Source of the DNA: Impatiens glandulifera
Taxonomy: Eukaryota > Streptophyta > Magnoliopsida > Ericales > Balsaminaceae
Length of the DNA: 64,000 nt
Assembly: GCF_907164915.1 (NCBI RefSeq)
Contig: NC_061866.1
Coordinates: 25,251,905 to 25,315,904 of the forward strand
Direction of reading: 5' to 3'
A program made the translations under genes and the position numbers. The first letter of the stretch is position 1, and each line of letters begins with the position of its first letter. A model generated the notes under the pieces. That model searched no databases and was not told the origin of the DNA. It worked only from the letters and a program-made list of their open reading frames with translations. This document shows positions 24,313 to 36,187 of this stretch, piece by piece.

Positions 24313-24823
24313 AGGTACACGAGATTATTTTCACATGATCCAACAAAAACCTTATATGTTGATAACCATACACGAGATCATTTGTGTATGATAAACCAAA
24401 ACTCTATATAATGATAGGTACACGAGAATATTTGTGTATGATTCAACTAAAACCCTATATGTTGATAGGTATAAGAGATCATTTTCACATGATCCAACTA
24501 AAACTCTATCTATTGATAGGTAACCAAGATCATTTGAGTATCATCCAGCTAAAACCATATCCATTGATAGATACGTGAGATTATTTGTGTATGTCCCAAC
24601 CAAAATCTTATCTATTGATAAGTACACGAGATTATTTGTATATGATTCAACCAAAACCCTATCTATTAATAGGTACTCGAGATCTTTGTATATGATCCAA
24701 CTAAAACTCTATATGTTGATAGATACTCAAAATCATTTGTGTAGGGTCTAGTTAAAACCCTATATGTTGATAGGTATCCGAGATCACTTGTGTATAATCA
24801 AGTCAAAAATCATATCCCTTGGT
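24313..24823 (+). repeat. 51-bp tandem repeat, about 10 copies
   Basis: The unit is AGGTACACGAGATCATTTGT followed by GTATGATCCAACTAAAACCC and TATATGTTGAT. Units start at regular 51-bp steps with about 10-25% divergence and a few 1-2 bp indels. The array abuts the end of the 3' LTR at 24297. Long open frames here result from the 17-codon periodicity. Confidence 0.92.
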
Positions 24824-24859
24824 AAGTGTATAGAGCATTGACATTTACATCAAATCAAA

Positions 24860-26469
24860 CTTATCTATTTATAGTACTTCGATCATTTATACATGATTGC
24901 TTTAAACGTTACTTAATAGTAACTCATGTGAATAAGGCTAGTTTGATTCATCTTATTGACACCAGTTTATCCAACTTATTCTCAGGTACGTTTGATATGA
25001 TCTCAACTTATTTAATCGTTAAGCTTGGGTATGTTTGATACAGCTTATACGTCCAGCTTATTTATTTTTAATATATTATTTTATAATTAATATTATATAT
25101 AGATATAATGTTATATATATTTATTAATTTAATTTTAAATATTAATAAATAATTTAAATTAAAAAATAATATATATTTGAAAATAAATTATATTAATATA
25201 TTATTTTTTTTATAAATTTTTGTTAATATATAATTTTAATTATTAATAAATGACTTAAATTAAAAAATAATATATTTTAAAATAAATGATATCAATATAT
25301 TAATTTTTACAAATATATAATTTTAAATATATTTAATATAAATATGATATAATATATATATATATAAGTATTTAATAATATATCTTTTTCACACTCTCCT
25401 CTCTCACTCAATCTTTCAATTGTCAATTTATTTTTGTGCTCTCTCACACTCTTAGTATTATCATTCATTTCGGGATTCATCTCAATTGTAATCAGTATTT
25501 TAGATAGTTAATTAAAGCTAGTTTGATTTCTAAAATTATAATTATAAATAAAAAAATTATATATTAAGATACATATATTATAAATAATAAATAAAAATAC
25601 ATTTAAATGTATGTTTTTTATTATAATAATTTTATATAAAAATATTATAAATATATGAAATAATGAGAGAATGAATAAAATGATTAGAAAAAGATTAAAT
25701 AGATGAGAGATAATGAATAAAAGGATTAAAAATAAATGAAATAGATGAGAAAGAATGAATAAAAAATGTTTAAAAATGATGATAGAGAAAAACGCTAAGA
25801 TTATAATGTTAAACGTTGAGGAGGGAGATGGAGAGAAAATTGAGTTTAAACGCAAAATTATGTTTGATTGTAATTTTTTGCGTGAGCTTATTACGCAAAG
25901 TTACTGTAGCAGCTTATTACGCAAACGCTCATACGCGGCTTATAAACGCTAAATCAAACAAGCCCTAAGTTTGTCAACTTTCACGTTCAACTAAACATAT
26001 ATGTTTATAGTACTTCGATCATTTATACATGATCGCTCTAAACACTACTTATTATTAACTCACGTGAGAAAGTTTGTCAACTTTCACATTCAACTAAACC
26101 TATTTGTTGATAGTACTTCGATCATTTATACATGATCGGTCTAAAAATTATTTATTAGTAACTCACGTGAGTAAGTTTGTCAATTTTTCATGTTAAACTA
26201 AACTTATATATTGATAGTTCTTCGATCATTTATACATGATTACTTTAAAAATTACTTATTAGTAACTCACGTAAATAAGTTTGTCAATTTTCACGTTCAA
26301 CTAAAACTATTTGTTGATATATTACTTCGATCATTTGTAAATGATTACTCTAAATGTTACTTATTAGTAATGTACATAAGTAAGTTTGTCAATTTTCATG
26401 TTCAACTAAACATATATGCTGATAATACTTTGATAATTTATACATAATTTCTCTAAACGTTATTACTCA
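24860..26469 (+). repeat. ~103-bp tandem array, left part, interrupted by a transposon
   Basis: Marker TACTTCGATCATTTATACAT recurs at 24875, 26011, 26114, 26218, 26323 and 26426. The 24875-26011 step is 1,136 bp and becomes exactly 103 after removing the 1,030-bp insertion and its 3-bp duplication. Each unit carries AACTCACGTGAGTAAGTTTG and TTTCACGTTCAACTAAAC. The array resumes at 31631. Confidence 0.93.
24936..25965. mobile_element. Tourist-like (PIF/Harbinger) non-autonomous element, copy 1
   Basis: Ends GGCTAGTTTGATTCA and, inverted, GGGCTTGTTTGATTTA. The flanking TAA at 24933-24935 and 25966-25968 is the target duplication. Removing the insert restores GTGAATAAGTTTGTC of the 103-bp repeat. 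The interior is AT-rich without coding capacity. A near relative is at 30073-31026. Confidence 0.88.
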
Positions 26470-26518
26470 CACTAATAAAAAAGGTAAATAACGACAATCT
26501 CCATTGATTAGTTATAAT

Positions 26519-28483
26519 TAGGGCTGCAAATGAGTCAAGCTACTCGTGAGCCACTCGCGAGCCGCTCGGTCAAAGCTCGGCTTGAGCTTGACTTTGACCG
26601 AGCTCGAGCCGAGCTCGAGCCGGCTCGTTTAAAATTCGAGTCGAGCTCGAACTCACATAATGCTTGCTCGATGGCTTGTCGAGCTTTTTCGAACCTAAGT
26701 ATATAATATATATATTTTATTTATTTAATATTAAAACTTAAATAATATATTTTTTCCCTTTTTTTTTCAAAGCCCATATGAAGGCCCACAATCCATAAAT
26801 AAAACCCTAATTTCTAACATATCTACGACTCTTCATTTAACCTAATCTTTTTCGTTTAATCGCCTCTTCTTTCATTCTCATCTAACCTAATCTTCTTCAT
26901 CTAATCGTCTTTTCTTTCATTAATCTTCTTTATCTAACATCTTTTCTTTCATTAATCTTCTTTATCTAATCACCTCTTTTTTCATTATTCCTTCATTTTC
27001 TCTTTCATCTTCACCATTTATTTCGCTCACTCTTCACCGTTATTTCACTCTTAATATTTTTTTCATTCATTATTCACCATTTCTTTAGCTCTTAATCTCT
27101 TAATTCTTTAGTCTTCACATATTTTTCACTCTTCATCTATTCATTTTCTTCTTTTTTTCGTCTTCACATCGGATCTCATTCAGAAGAGGAGGCTTACAAG
27201 TAATTAAATTTATTTTCACATGATAACTATTGTTTTTGCTTTTTATTTAACTTTGCTTTTTTTACCTTTAGAAAATCCAGCAACAAAGAAAGGAAAAAAC
27301 TATTTTATTGGTGAAGTCAGTGGTGGTAAGGTAAGTCTTGTTCATCTTTTTTTCATGTATTAAAAGAAATTTATGCTTATATATCCTTTTTTTCATGTAT
27401 TAGGATAAACATAGACTTCGATTAGAATAATACTGATTGTTTATAAAAAAAAAAGACTTTTTATAAAAAAGCAGAAATAAAAAAAAGTTTAATAAATTAT
27501 ATATAATAAAAGTATATTATATATAATATTAAAAGAGATAAAAAAAATGATAATATATTATATATAATAAAAATAGTATTAAGATATAATAATTAGTTTA
27601 GTATAAAAAGAAATAAAAATAGTTAATATTTTATTTATAATAAAAGTATATTATACTTTATATTGAAAAGAGATAAAAAAAAGGGTTAATATATTATATA
27701 TAATAAAAATAAATATTATGGATATAATAATTAGTATATTATAATATAATATATATAATATATTAAGGTTAAAAAAATGTTAATATGTTTTATATAATAA
27801 AAGTATAATATATATAATATTTAAAGAGAAAAAAAAGTTAATATATTTATTATTTAAAGAGAAGACATATTAAGAAATTTTGTTGTCGATATATACCTTT
27901 TAAAGTAAGTTAAATTTTAGTTATTTGTTTTAACCTTTATTTTTTATATTAATTATTTTTAACATTAAACATTTCCTATTATTGAATGCAAATAGTTGTA
28001 CGTGTGCTATGATTGAAGAACCTGAGTTAAAAAGATTAATATATTGAATGTTCAAACAATTTTTATAGTTTTGTACTTTAATTTTTGAATTTTAGAATTT
28101 TGATTAGTAAGTAAGGGTGATTTAATGTTTTGGATTATTATGTTTTAGAATTTTGAATAGTTATGATTGTTTCATATTTTAATTTTAAAATATCATGTTT
28201 TAAATTATTAATATGTATGAAAGTTTGATATTTTAATTCTATAAATAAATTTGGTTCGAGTTCGAGCTCAAATCGAGTTCGAGTTTGAGCTTGAAAATTA
28301 AATTTTTGTTCAAGTTTTCGAGTCGAGCCGAGTTTGTAGGTAATATAGTCGAGTCGAACTCGAGCTCAAATTTATAAGCTCGTTCGAGCTCGAGTTCAAG
28401 TCGAGCTAATAAATACTTAATCGAGTCGAGCTCGAGATTCAGCAAGCTTGAATTCGGCTCGGCTCGGCTCATTTGCAGCCCTA
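26519..28483. mobile_element. Non-autonomous hAT element nested in the CACTA element
   Basis: Ends TAGGGCTGCAAATGAG and its inverse CTCATTTGCAGCCCTA, with GTTATAAT duplicated exactly at 26511-26518 and 28484-28491 (8-bp hAT-type duplication). Subterminal regions are dense in GAGCTCGAGC/CTCGGCTCG repeats on both sides. The interior is AT-rich with no coding frame of note. Confidence 0.9.
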
Positions 28484-28896
28484 GTTATAATAGTAATGAG
28501 TATTATTGTACTAATACTAATCGGTATTATAAACAATCGATATAGCCCAATAATAATACCCGGTATAGTCCATAATAATACTTATTGGTTTTAATACTAT
28601 TCGGTTTACCCCCAAAATATCCAGCTAAAGTTGGAAAAAAATGTTGTCGCATTGGCCCGTGAAAATACCAATCGGTTTGCTTCCCAAAAACCCTTCGAAA
28701 GCTTCCAAAAAAGCCCGATCCCTACTGCGACGACCGTTGTTCGAATAGAGCACTAGATCGAAGAGAGCACAGAATCGAGGGAATCACGGCGAATCTTTAG
28801 ACATTTCAAAGCTTTGTCTTTGTTCCCGTCCATTTGTAAAGACTTCGTCTTCTTCGTCAATTTTCTTGTTTAGATAGAGAGAAAAATGGGAGGGAG

Positions 28897-29781
28897 ATGG
28901 AGTATTTGGCGATGAAATCTGATCCAATGTTTTTTGAATTGATTCATTCCGACATTAATGAACTTATCATTGTTTCTAAGAGGCTAGTGAACCACGCTAT
29001 CGAACTTGGTGGCCTAGGGTCCGTCGATACATCTACTTCTCTAGGATGGATTGCCTCCTTTGCTGTAATGTGATTTCAATTTACTGCAATTTTACAATGA
29101 ATTTTAATACCAATTGTGGAAAAGCTCTTATTCCTGAATCCTGATAGCCGAACAGAGTAGAGTATAATTGTTAATAGTCTTCATATATGCCAATGTTCGT
29201 CCTAAGATGTTTTTATCTTTAAGCATTTGTATTGATCATATTTACTTACAGATACTTGTTAATATTGGATTGAACAAACTGGAGAACAAATATGTGGACT
29301 TCACTTTTGGTCCCTTATATATTTCCAAGTCTTCCAATGGTATTATTCAACTACTTTAGGTAATAATTAATGTTATTATATGTTGCAATTTCTCTAATCT
29401 CCTCTTAATTTTAGTATCTTGATTGTTTATTTATTTATGGTCAAGTGGGGATTTGGAAAATGGGTTACATTCATAGTTGTTGTGTTGAGGATGTTCTATG
29501 GCTTTGCAGAAGAATGAATTTTTTTTTATAACAATGTTTTTGAATTGGGATTGTGAATTGCAGATTGGTGGAAACTAGGATCATTGATTCTTCTTCAAGT
29601 TGTTGCTCCAAACTTGTTCTCATACAGCCTCATATATAACATTGGAAGCAATATAATTTTCCTTATCATTGGGTGATATCTTCTCCAAGAGCACATCAAG
29701 GCTTCTGGTGGATTTAGGAACTCGTTCACTCGTATCCATGGGATATCAAATACGATTGGCATTGTTCTTTTTATGCCTTAA
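28897..29781 (+). pseudogene. COR413-PM-like: COR413 plasma-membrane (cold-regulated) gene copy, intron-containing pseudogene
   Basis: Four exons match COR413-PM, a ~200-residue multi-pass membrane protein family induced by cold and ABA. Exon 1 (28897-29069) gives EYLAMKSDPMFFELIHSDIN and ends SFAVI. Exon 2 (29252-29359) reads YLLILD-stop-TNWRTNM and LLVPYIF. Exon 3 (from 29446) resembles SGDFGKWVTFIVVVLRMF. Exon 4 (29564-29781) gives LILLQVVAPNLFSYSL, then YLLQEHIKASGGFRNSFT and GISNTIGIVLF. Introns are retained, so this is a DNA-level copy and not a retrocopy. Damage includes a frame slip near the start, TGA codons in exons 2, 3 and 4, a one-base deletion in exon 3, and loss of the last few residues. 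It lies wholly inside the CACTA element. Confidence 0.88.
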
Positions 29782-30072
29782 ATTTTTCTTGACTAAGATT
29801 GGTCAGGTTTTGATAAGAATGGATTGTTTGGGTTTATTCAAATTGAAACAAACAGGGTGAGTAGAAACTATAGAAATCCCTAGATTGAAATGATATGAAC
29901 AAGAGAGAAAGGGCAATGAGAGATCAATTCATAGAAACTCACAAAGATTTATGATTGAGGAATCGAACCAACGCAAAACCTAACGAGCTGAGAAGGGCAG
30001 CGAAAACCAGATCGTAAGCCACGAAAACTGGTGTTAATACTATCAAACGAGAGACTGGATGAGGTAGACTAT

Positions 30073-31026
30073 GGGCTAGTTTTTTCAACTTATTGAGTTA
30101 GCTTATCCACGTTCTCAATACGTTTGGTATGGTTTGATATGATATTAGTTTATTTAATCGTTAAACTTGAATAGGTTTATTTATTATTTATTTTTTTATA
30201 TTTATAATATTATTTAATAATTAATATTATATATATATTTATTAATTTAATTTTAAATATTAATAAATAATTAAATTAAAAAATAGTATATATTTCAAAA
30301 TAAATTATATTAATATATTAATTTTTATAAGTTTTTTTTTGGTAGTATATAATTTTAAATATTAATAAATGACTTAAATTAAAAAAAATAATATATTATA
30401 AAATAAATATTATGAATAATTTTTTTTTATTATTATATATATTTTTCACATTTTCACACTTTTTCTTTTTGACATTTATTTTCTAGTTCTCTCCTCTCTT
30501 CGTATTATCATTCATTTCAATTATAATTCGATATTATTTAAATAATTAAGGCTAGTTTAATTTTTAAAACTATAATTATAAATAAAAAAATCATAATGTA
30601 TTTATATTTCATATTTTATTTAATTATTTTATATATTAAGATACATATATTATAAATAACAAATAAAAATATATTTAAATGTATGTTTTATTATAATAAT
30701 TTTATAAAAATATTATAAGTATACGAAATATATGAGAGAATGAATAAAATGATTAGAAAGAGATTAAATTGATGAGAGAATGAATAAAATGATTAGAAAT
30801 AAATGTAATATATGATAGAGAATAAATAAAAAAATATTAAAAAATGATGAGAGAAAAAAACGCTAAGACTTTGAGATTATAATCTTAAACGATGAAGAGA
30901 GAGTTAGAGAAAAAATTGAGTTTAAACGCAAAAGTGTGTTTGATTATAATTTTTTGCATGACCTCTGTAACAGCTTATTACGCAAACGTCTATACGCAGC
31001 TTATAAATGCTAAATCAAACTAACCC
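30073..31026. mobile_element. Tourist-like element, copy 2, nested in the CACTA element
   Basis: Begins GGGCTAGTTTTTTCAAC and ends inversely as GGGTTAGTTTGATTTAGC. It is flanked by TAT at 30070-30072 and 31027-31029. It is colinear with 24936-25965 along its length: ATTTAATCGTTAA near the left, AACGCTAAGA and TTGAGTTTAAACGCAAAA near the right. No coding capacity. Confidence 0.82.
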
Positions 31027-31129
31027 TATCTTAGCACTCTAATTTTTTTTATATTGTATTAGCTCAATAAACCTCATGAGACATTCAATTCAATTTGTTT
31101 AACTTGTCCATTTATTTCATCAAAACTGT

Positions 31130-31257
31130 CATTCATTTAATTTTAATTTGATGGGATATATATGAGAGACATAAATAGAAAGTAAACAGTCTTCATTTAA
31201 TTTTAATTTGATGGGATATATATGAGAGACAATATAAATAGAAAGTAAACAGTCTTG
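31130..31257. repeat. Tandem duplication of a ~63-bp segment
   Basis: CATTTAATTTTAATTTGATG through AAGTAAACAGTCTT occurs twice in succession. The second copy differs by a 2-base insertion (GACAATATAAATAG versus GACATAAATAG). It lies inside the CACTA element near its right end. Confidence 0.9.
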
Positions 31258-31630
31258 TCTGAACAGAAGAAAATTATTCCACTCTCCTTTCCCATTCTTA
31301 ACCTCACTCCAGCGGCCAACACAATTCCACCATCTTCTTAACCCCCGTTATTAAAATATTTTTTTAATTGCATTCCTTGTACCTATTAGTTATTAACCAT
31401 TGGGTTTCTCGGTTCCTATACCCATTGATTAATAATCCATCGGTGTTTCTTGGTTCCATATACCGATTATTTAATAACCAATCGGTGTTCCTTCAATTCT
31501 TAGTACTGAGAGAGGTTCTAACGATTGGTTACGATCAGATTAAATTCAATCGCTATTTTCCTATATCGATTGGTAATCAATGAATTACCAATTGATTTTC
31601 TGATCGGTATAAAGGCTTTATTTACTAGTG

Positions 31631-31905
31631 TCACGTGAGTAAGTTTGTCAACTTTTACCTTCAACGTATATGTAGATAGTACTTCGATCATTTATACATA
31701 ATTGCCCTAAACGTTACTTATTAGTAACTCACTTGAGTAAGTTTGTCAACTTTCATGTTCAATTAAACATATTTATTGATAGTACTTCGATCATTTATAC
31801 ATGATCGCCCCAAACATTATTTATTAGTAACTCACGTGAATAAGTTTGTCAACTTTCACGTTCAACTAAACCAAAACATGTATATTGTTTAACAACTACG
31901 ATCAT
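31631..31905 (+). repeat. ~103-bp tandem array, right part
   Basis: Markers TACTTCGATCATTTATACAT lie at 31680 and 31783, a 103-bp step. A diverged copy runs to about 31905. This is the continuation of the array broken by the CACTA insertion. Confidence 0.9.
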
Positions 31906-33136
31906 TTGTATATTAATCATTAACCAAATACTATCGGCCAATAGTAAAAAAAAAAATCTGACGTACATAATTTGTTAATATTCACGTCAAATCAAGATAA
32001 AAGTTGATTTCTTGACAATATATATGATTACTCCTATATACGAATATATTGTAAAATTCGTAAAACAAAAGTCAAAAATTCAAACGAACTTTGGTCAAGA
32101 ATTAATCCTTGTTGGATAACTAAAATCGATAATCATGGATAAGTACTCGAAAAACCTTGACAAATGTTATACACAATACACAAGGACAACTCCGAAGTTT
32201 ACTCCCTCCAGGTTCTATTTTTCTATCACCCTCATAGAGATACAATAAATTGGATATGAAAATGTAATGTCCATATATCAAACTCGAACCCATGTTTTCA
32301 AAAACCAGTTTGTTATACTCAAACTCGGTTTGAGAGGGTCATTTTGAATAAATAAATTCAAAATAATAAAAAATTAAGGTCAGTTTAAAATAATTAATTA
32401 AGATAATTATTGTAATAATTAATCCTAATTAAATTAAAATTAAGATAATGTCAAAATAAATAGTTTGAGATAAAAGTTGTGTTCATTTTATCACAAATTA
32501 ATTAAGATGGCTCAAATAAATTAAATAAATAATTTGAGATAAATGTTGTATCATTTTCAATGCTCAAATATTTATGAAAATAATTATAAGAAATTTTAAA
32601 AAGAAAAAATCACGTTTGTTAGGGTAGGAGACCCCAAATTAATTATTTATGAAGCCCCAAAAATATACAAAATAAATAAAATAAATATGTATGTTTATTT
32701 AAATATTTTGTAGGTTGAAAATAAAGTCAAAATGAGTGAAGAAAAACCAATTTCAAACAAGCTTCAAGGTTGAAAAATGATTGCGATCTAGTACAGTCAA
32801 AAATAGGAGAAACAACTATAGTAGACCATACAACCATCAGATAAGAGCTCAAGCGTCAAGCCTAATAAATGGACAATAACAACAAGCCACGTCACTCGCT
32901 GTAACAAAAAAAACGCTTTCGTGCAACACCAAATCAACTAACACACTCTTTAACGTCGTTAGCCCAAACACAGACGGAGAGTCAACGCTGAAGGAACACA
33001 GATGGAACACTCAAGCATCCGTGCTTTAGCCAAAAATTATGTCATTTTAGGTCCCCAATGCTCAAACGTGGAAGAAGCAAACGACGACATTTCGTCCCTA
33101 CTTTGTCTTCTTCCTTGCGACAAACTAGATGAACAT
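31906..33136. other. Unassigned AT-rich flank left of the SIRE element
   Basis: No gene or terminal structure recognised. The part from 32760 to 33136 is less AT-rich and may belong to an older LTR or gene flank into which the SIRE element inserted, but I could not identify it. Confidence 0.4.
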
Positions 33137-34349
33137 TGTTAGATAAAATTAGACCGGTTAATAGAACTTAACACAAATAAACTTCCTATGCAAGAACAAA
33201 GAACCGGACCGGTCAAACCAATGAACCGGTTAAGAAGCTCAACCGGTCAAGTTATCAAACCGACCAAAAACATGACCGCACAAAGAAGGCAAAATCGGTC
33301 AAAACTGAAAGCCGGAAACACCAGACAGCCGGTCATTCAGAAGCCAAAGCAATAACCGGAAGCCATCCGGTTAAGACAAATCACCGACCAGCATAAGAAG
33401 ATACTTCGGGTATCTGTTGAGAATGATACCAAAGGAACAGACTGAACATTTCCATATTCATACAAGTCTGAGGACAGTCTGCAGGCTGCAGAAAACCGTC
33501 CTACAGGATCTTTCCACTTCGGGATAAATCAGAAAGGCAATCTTCCAAGTACAGACAACTGTCTAACCGACAGTTACCACATTGAGTAAAAGACAAACCT
33601 AGCCGGTTTGACTTACCTACTGGAAGAACAGACCGCCAGGTCTGAAAAGTTGACCGCCAGGTCTGAAACACTGAACCTCTACTCAGCCAATCAAATTCAA
33701 GGAAGTGAAATATGACCGTTGGCATATTTCACCTATAAAAAGAGCAGCTGAAGAGGAGTAAATGTGGGACACAGTGAACAATTAATTTACAAGTGAAAAG
33801 AGTGTGTTCTATCACTAGAAAGCATAAGTGCTAAGTTGAAGTGTAATATTTACAATTTCGGTGTAAATTGTACGGGTGTTATCGAGTAGGAAATAAGTCT
33901 CGATCGGATTGTGTTTGTATTCCTTAGTAAATATCCTTCTCGCGGTTTCGAGAGGAAGGGGTGACGTATGAGTTTTATCTCCGAACATCCATAAAAACCT
34001 GTCTTGTTATTTACTTTCGGCTGGTTCTACACTCTAACCGAGTTGTACTAACCGACCTACACCGTTTTGACCGACTCTACACTATCTAAACCGAATCACC
34101 AAGTTACAAAAACCGACCCAGCAATTTCCAAACCTGTCCTATTCAAAACCGGTTCTGCCTATCTTGTGAGTGTGCTGCTTCAACCTGAAACAAACCTCTT
34201 CCGCGCTTGAACCTGGTTCAAGGGTTTGTGACAGTTTGTGTAGTATTGAAACCCCGATGTTAATCTTTAACCGGATTAATCACCACCCTTTGAGTGAGAC
34301 GCGCTAACCGGCCCAACCCCGGTCCTCAACCGCGACCTAGATCCTAACA
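33137..34349 (+). repeat. 5' LTR of the SIRE-type element
   Basis: Starts TGTTAGATAAAATTAGACCG and ends AGATCCTAACA. The probable promoter is CCTATAAAAAGAGC (TATAAAAA at 33734-33741). The transcribed part carries GTATGAGTTTTATCTCCGAA near 33967. It is rich in ACCGGT/CCGGTT motifs. Confidence 0.95.
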
Positions 34350-34351
34350 AT

Positions 34352-34363
34352 TGGTATCAGAGT
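34352..34363 (+). other. Primer-binding site, initiator tRNA-Met type
   Basis: TGGTATCAGAGT two bases after the 5' LTR matches the complement of the 3' end of initiator tRNA-Met (usual form TGGTATCAGAGC). The last base differs. Confidence 0.9.
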
Positions 34364-34388
34364 AGTTAGTTTCAATACTCAAGCAAGC

Positions 34389-35474
34389 ATGTTTTTCGAT
34401 AGGCCACCAATGCTAGAAGGTGATGACTTTGCCAACTGGAAGGCACGCATACACCTACACTTAATCACCATGGATGATGAGATGCAGTTCATTCTGGCCG
34501 AAGGACCGATAATCATTGATAAGGACAGGAAGGATTGGACAGCTGAAGATAGGAGAAGAAATAACCTGGATAATCATGCTAGAAACCGGATCTCCAACAG
34601 TGTGGACAGAAACACGTACTGCAAGATCAGAGACTGCAAAACCGCAAAGGAAACATGGGACACGGTTATTCAGATTTATGAGGGAAATGAAAGAACCAAG
34701 GAAAACAAGGTAATGGTGGCTACTTAGAAATTTGAAAGCATCAAGATGAAACCGGGAGAAACAATGAGAGAATACAGTGACCGGTTCACAGGTGTGTTAG
34801 ACGAGCTAGCAACTCTTGGCAAGAAGTATGATAACAAGGAGGTCATCATGAAAGCATTAAGATCTCTTCCAAGTACATGGGATATAAAGACAATGGTGAT
34901 GAGAGAATCAAACTGCCTAAGTAAGATGAAACTACACGATGTATTCGAAGATCTTAAGGCATATGAGTTCGAAATGAGATCTAGGACTGAAGAAGAGGTT
35001 TTAGCCTCAACCTCAACCAGAGCACTGATCACATCCACAGAACCGGTTGCACCTGCACTAATCAGAACCGCTGAACAGTTCACCGAAGATGCCATGGCAA
35101 TGCTTGCACAGAAATTTGGGAGGTTCATGAAAAGGAGCCAACCGACAAACAATTACAACTATGGTGATAAATCAAACGTAAGGCGTTATAATTGTAACTG
35201 TTTGGGACATTTCAAGTGGGAATGCAGAAAACCGAGGAGAGATGACCGGAAACCGGACAATCAAAATAACCGAAATAACTATCAACAAACCGGTGAAGGA
35301 AGTGAGGTTCAGAAAGCACTGATAGCCGATGATGGAGGAAGTCTATGGGCTCACAGTAACAGTGATGATGAACTCACATGCCTCATGGAAAATGAGGAAC
35401 ATGTATTTGACTCTCCTTGTGAAGAATTTACTAAAGATGAGTTATATAATGCATTAAATGATATGGTAGCATAA
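34389..35474 (+). pseudogene. gag: Copia gag, interrupted by one in-frame stop
   Basis: Encodes the nucleocapsid/capsid precursor of a copia element. The N-terminus MFFDRPPMLEGDDFANWKAR is of the DUF4219/UBN2 gag type. An in-frame TAG at 34725-34727 splits it, after which the same frame continues (KFESIKMKPGETMREYSDRF). The zinc knuckle near 35179-35226 reads YNCNCLGHFKWEC: the first Cys of the CCHC pattern is Arg (CGT), so zinc binding would be impaired. The frame closes with TAA at 35472, although the same frame stays open beyond (YKNLLAMLPKQLNF), so that TAA may itself be a mutation. Confidence 0.9.
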
Positions 35475-36187
35475 TATAAGAACCTACTCGCCATGTTACC
35501 TAAGCAACTCAACTTTAGAGCCGACCTCATAGTACCCATTCTGACAGAACCAGAAATACCCGTTCTAACCGAACCAGAGATCATAGAACCTGATGAAACC
35601 CCTACCTTAGAAACCGAGTTAGCACCTGAACCATCACTTAAGACCGAACAACCTAATGAACCAGTTCGAGAACTGACCGAGGAAGAAAATGCCCGACTCC
35701 AGTATAAAATGGCAGCATATAAGAGATCTAGTGACATGGTAAAGAAAATGTGTAGTTATAATAGACATCCTTTTTGCATGTTTGGTTTAGGTACAAAAAG
35801 GATAGATCCAAAAACCAAGTACCTGTAGACAAAGTAAGGCTTACAAAGGATAATCTCCCCTTTATAAGTTTTATAAGAAGCTCCTTAACCGTTGAAGAAG
35901 AATTGACCGCCTATTATACGGCAGAAAAACTAACCTATGTAGGTCCAACTGATTCTGAGAAATGGCTTTACCCTGAGAAAATGAAAGCCAACCTGTTCAA
36001 TGATAGGAGAACCAATCCTCAACCGCATAGGACAAACCAAAAATCACCCTCATTTAAGGCCTTCGTAGAAAAACCGAAATATCCAAAACCGAGTGCCAAA
36101 AAGACGGTTAAGACCTTAGCAAAGAAAGTTGTCCGGTTCGTCAAGGTCTGGATGCCCAAGGGACTAATCGCATGTGGACCCAAGTAA
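35475..36187 (+). pseudogene. Gag-pol linker region, frameshifted
   Basis: First frame 35493-35828 is acidic and Pro/Glu/Thr-rich (PEIPVLTEPEIIEPDETPTL), then the frame changes near 35800-35830 to 35774-36187. The second part carries a basic segment (KPSAKKTVKTLAKKVVRFVK). Such spacer regions lie between the zinc knuckle and protease in long SIRE-type elements. I see no enzymatic motif. Confidence 0.6.

Larger units (their letters stand above)
26470..31630. mobile_element. CACTA (EnSpm-type) element, 5.2 kb, carrying a host gene copy and nested elements
   Basis: The left terminus is CACTAATAAAAAAGG and the inverted right terminus CACTAGTAAATAAAG. Flanking TCA at 26467-26469 and 31631-31633 is the 3-bp target duplication. 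Excising the element rejoins ACTCA to CGTGAGTAAG of the 103-bp repeat. Subterminal regions (28492-28670 and 31380-31620) carry many copies of an ACCAATCGGT/ACCGATTGGT motif in both orientations, as CACTA subterminal repeats do. No transposase is present, so it is non-autonomous. It contains a hAT insertion 49 bp from its left end, a COR413 pseudogene and a second Tourist-like element. Confidence 0.85.

Noticed and set aside
24384..24578. 64-residue open frame in the 51-bp array
   Set aside because: It is produced by a repeat period divisible by three. Copies vary freely, including in hydrophobic positions, and there is no promoter or homology.
25508..25855. 115-residue Phe/Ile/Leu-rich minus-strand frame resembling a membrane protein
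   Set aside because: It lies in the AT-rich interior of a Tourist-like element. The hydrophobic composition follows from A/T-only codons.
24313..26460. Regular repeats considered as a CRISPR-like array
   Set aside because: Units are contiguous without spacers, the DNA is plant nuclear, and no cas genes are present.
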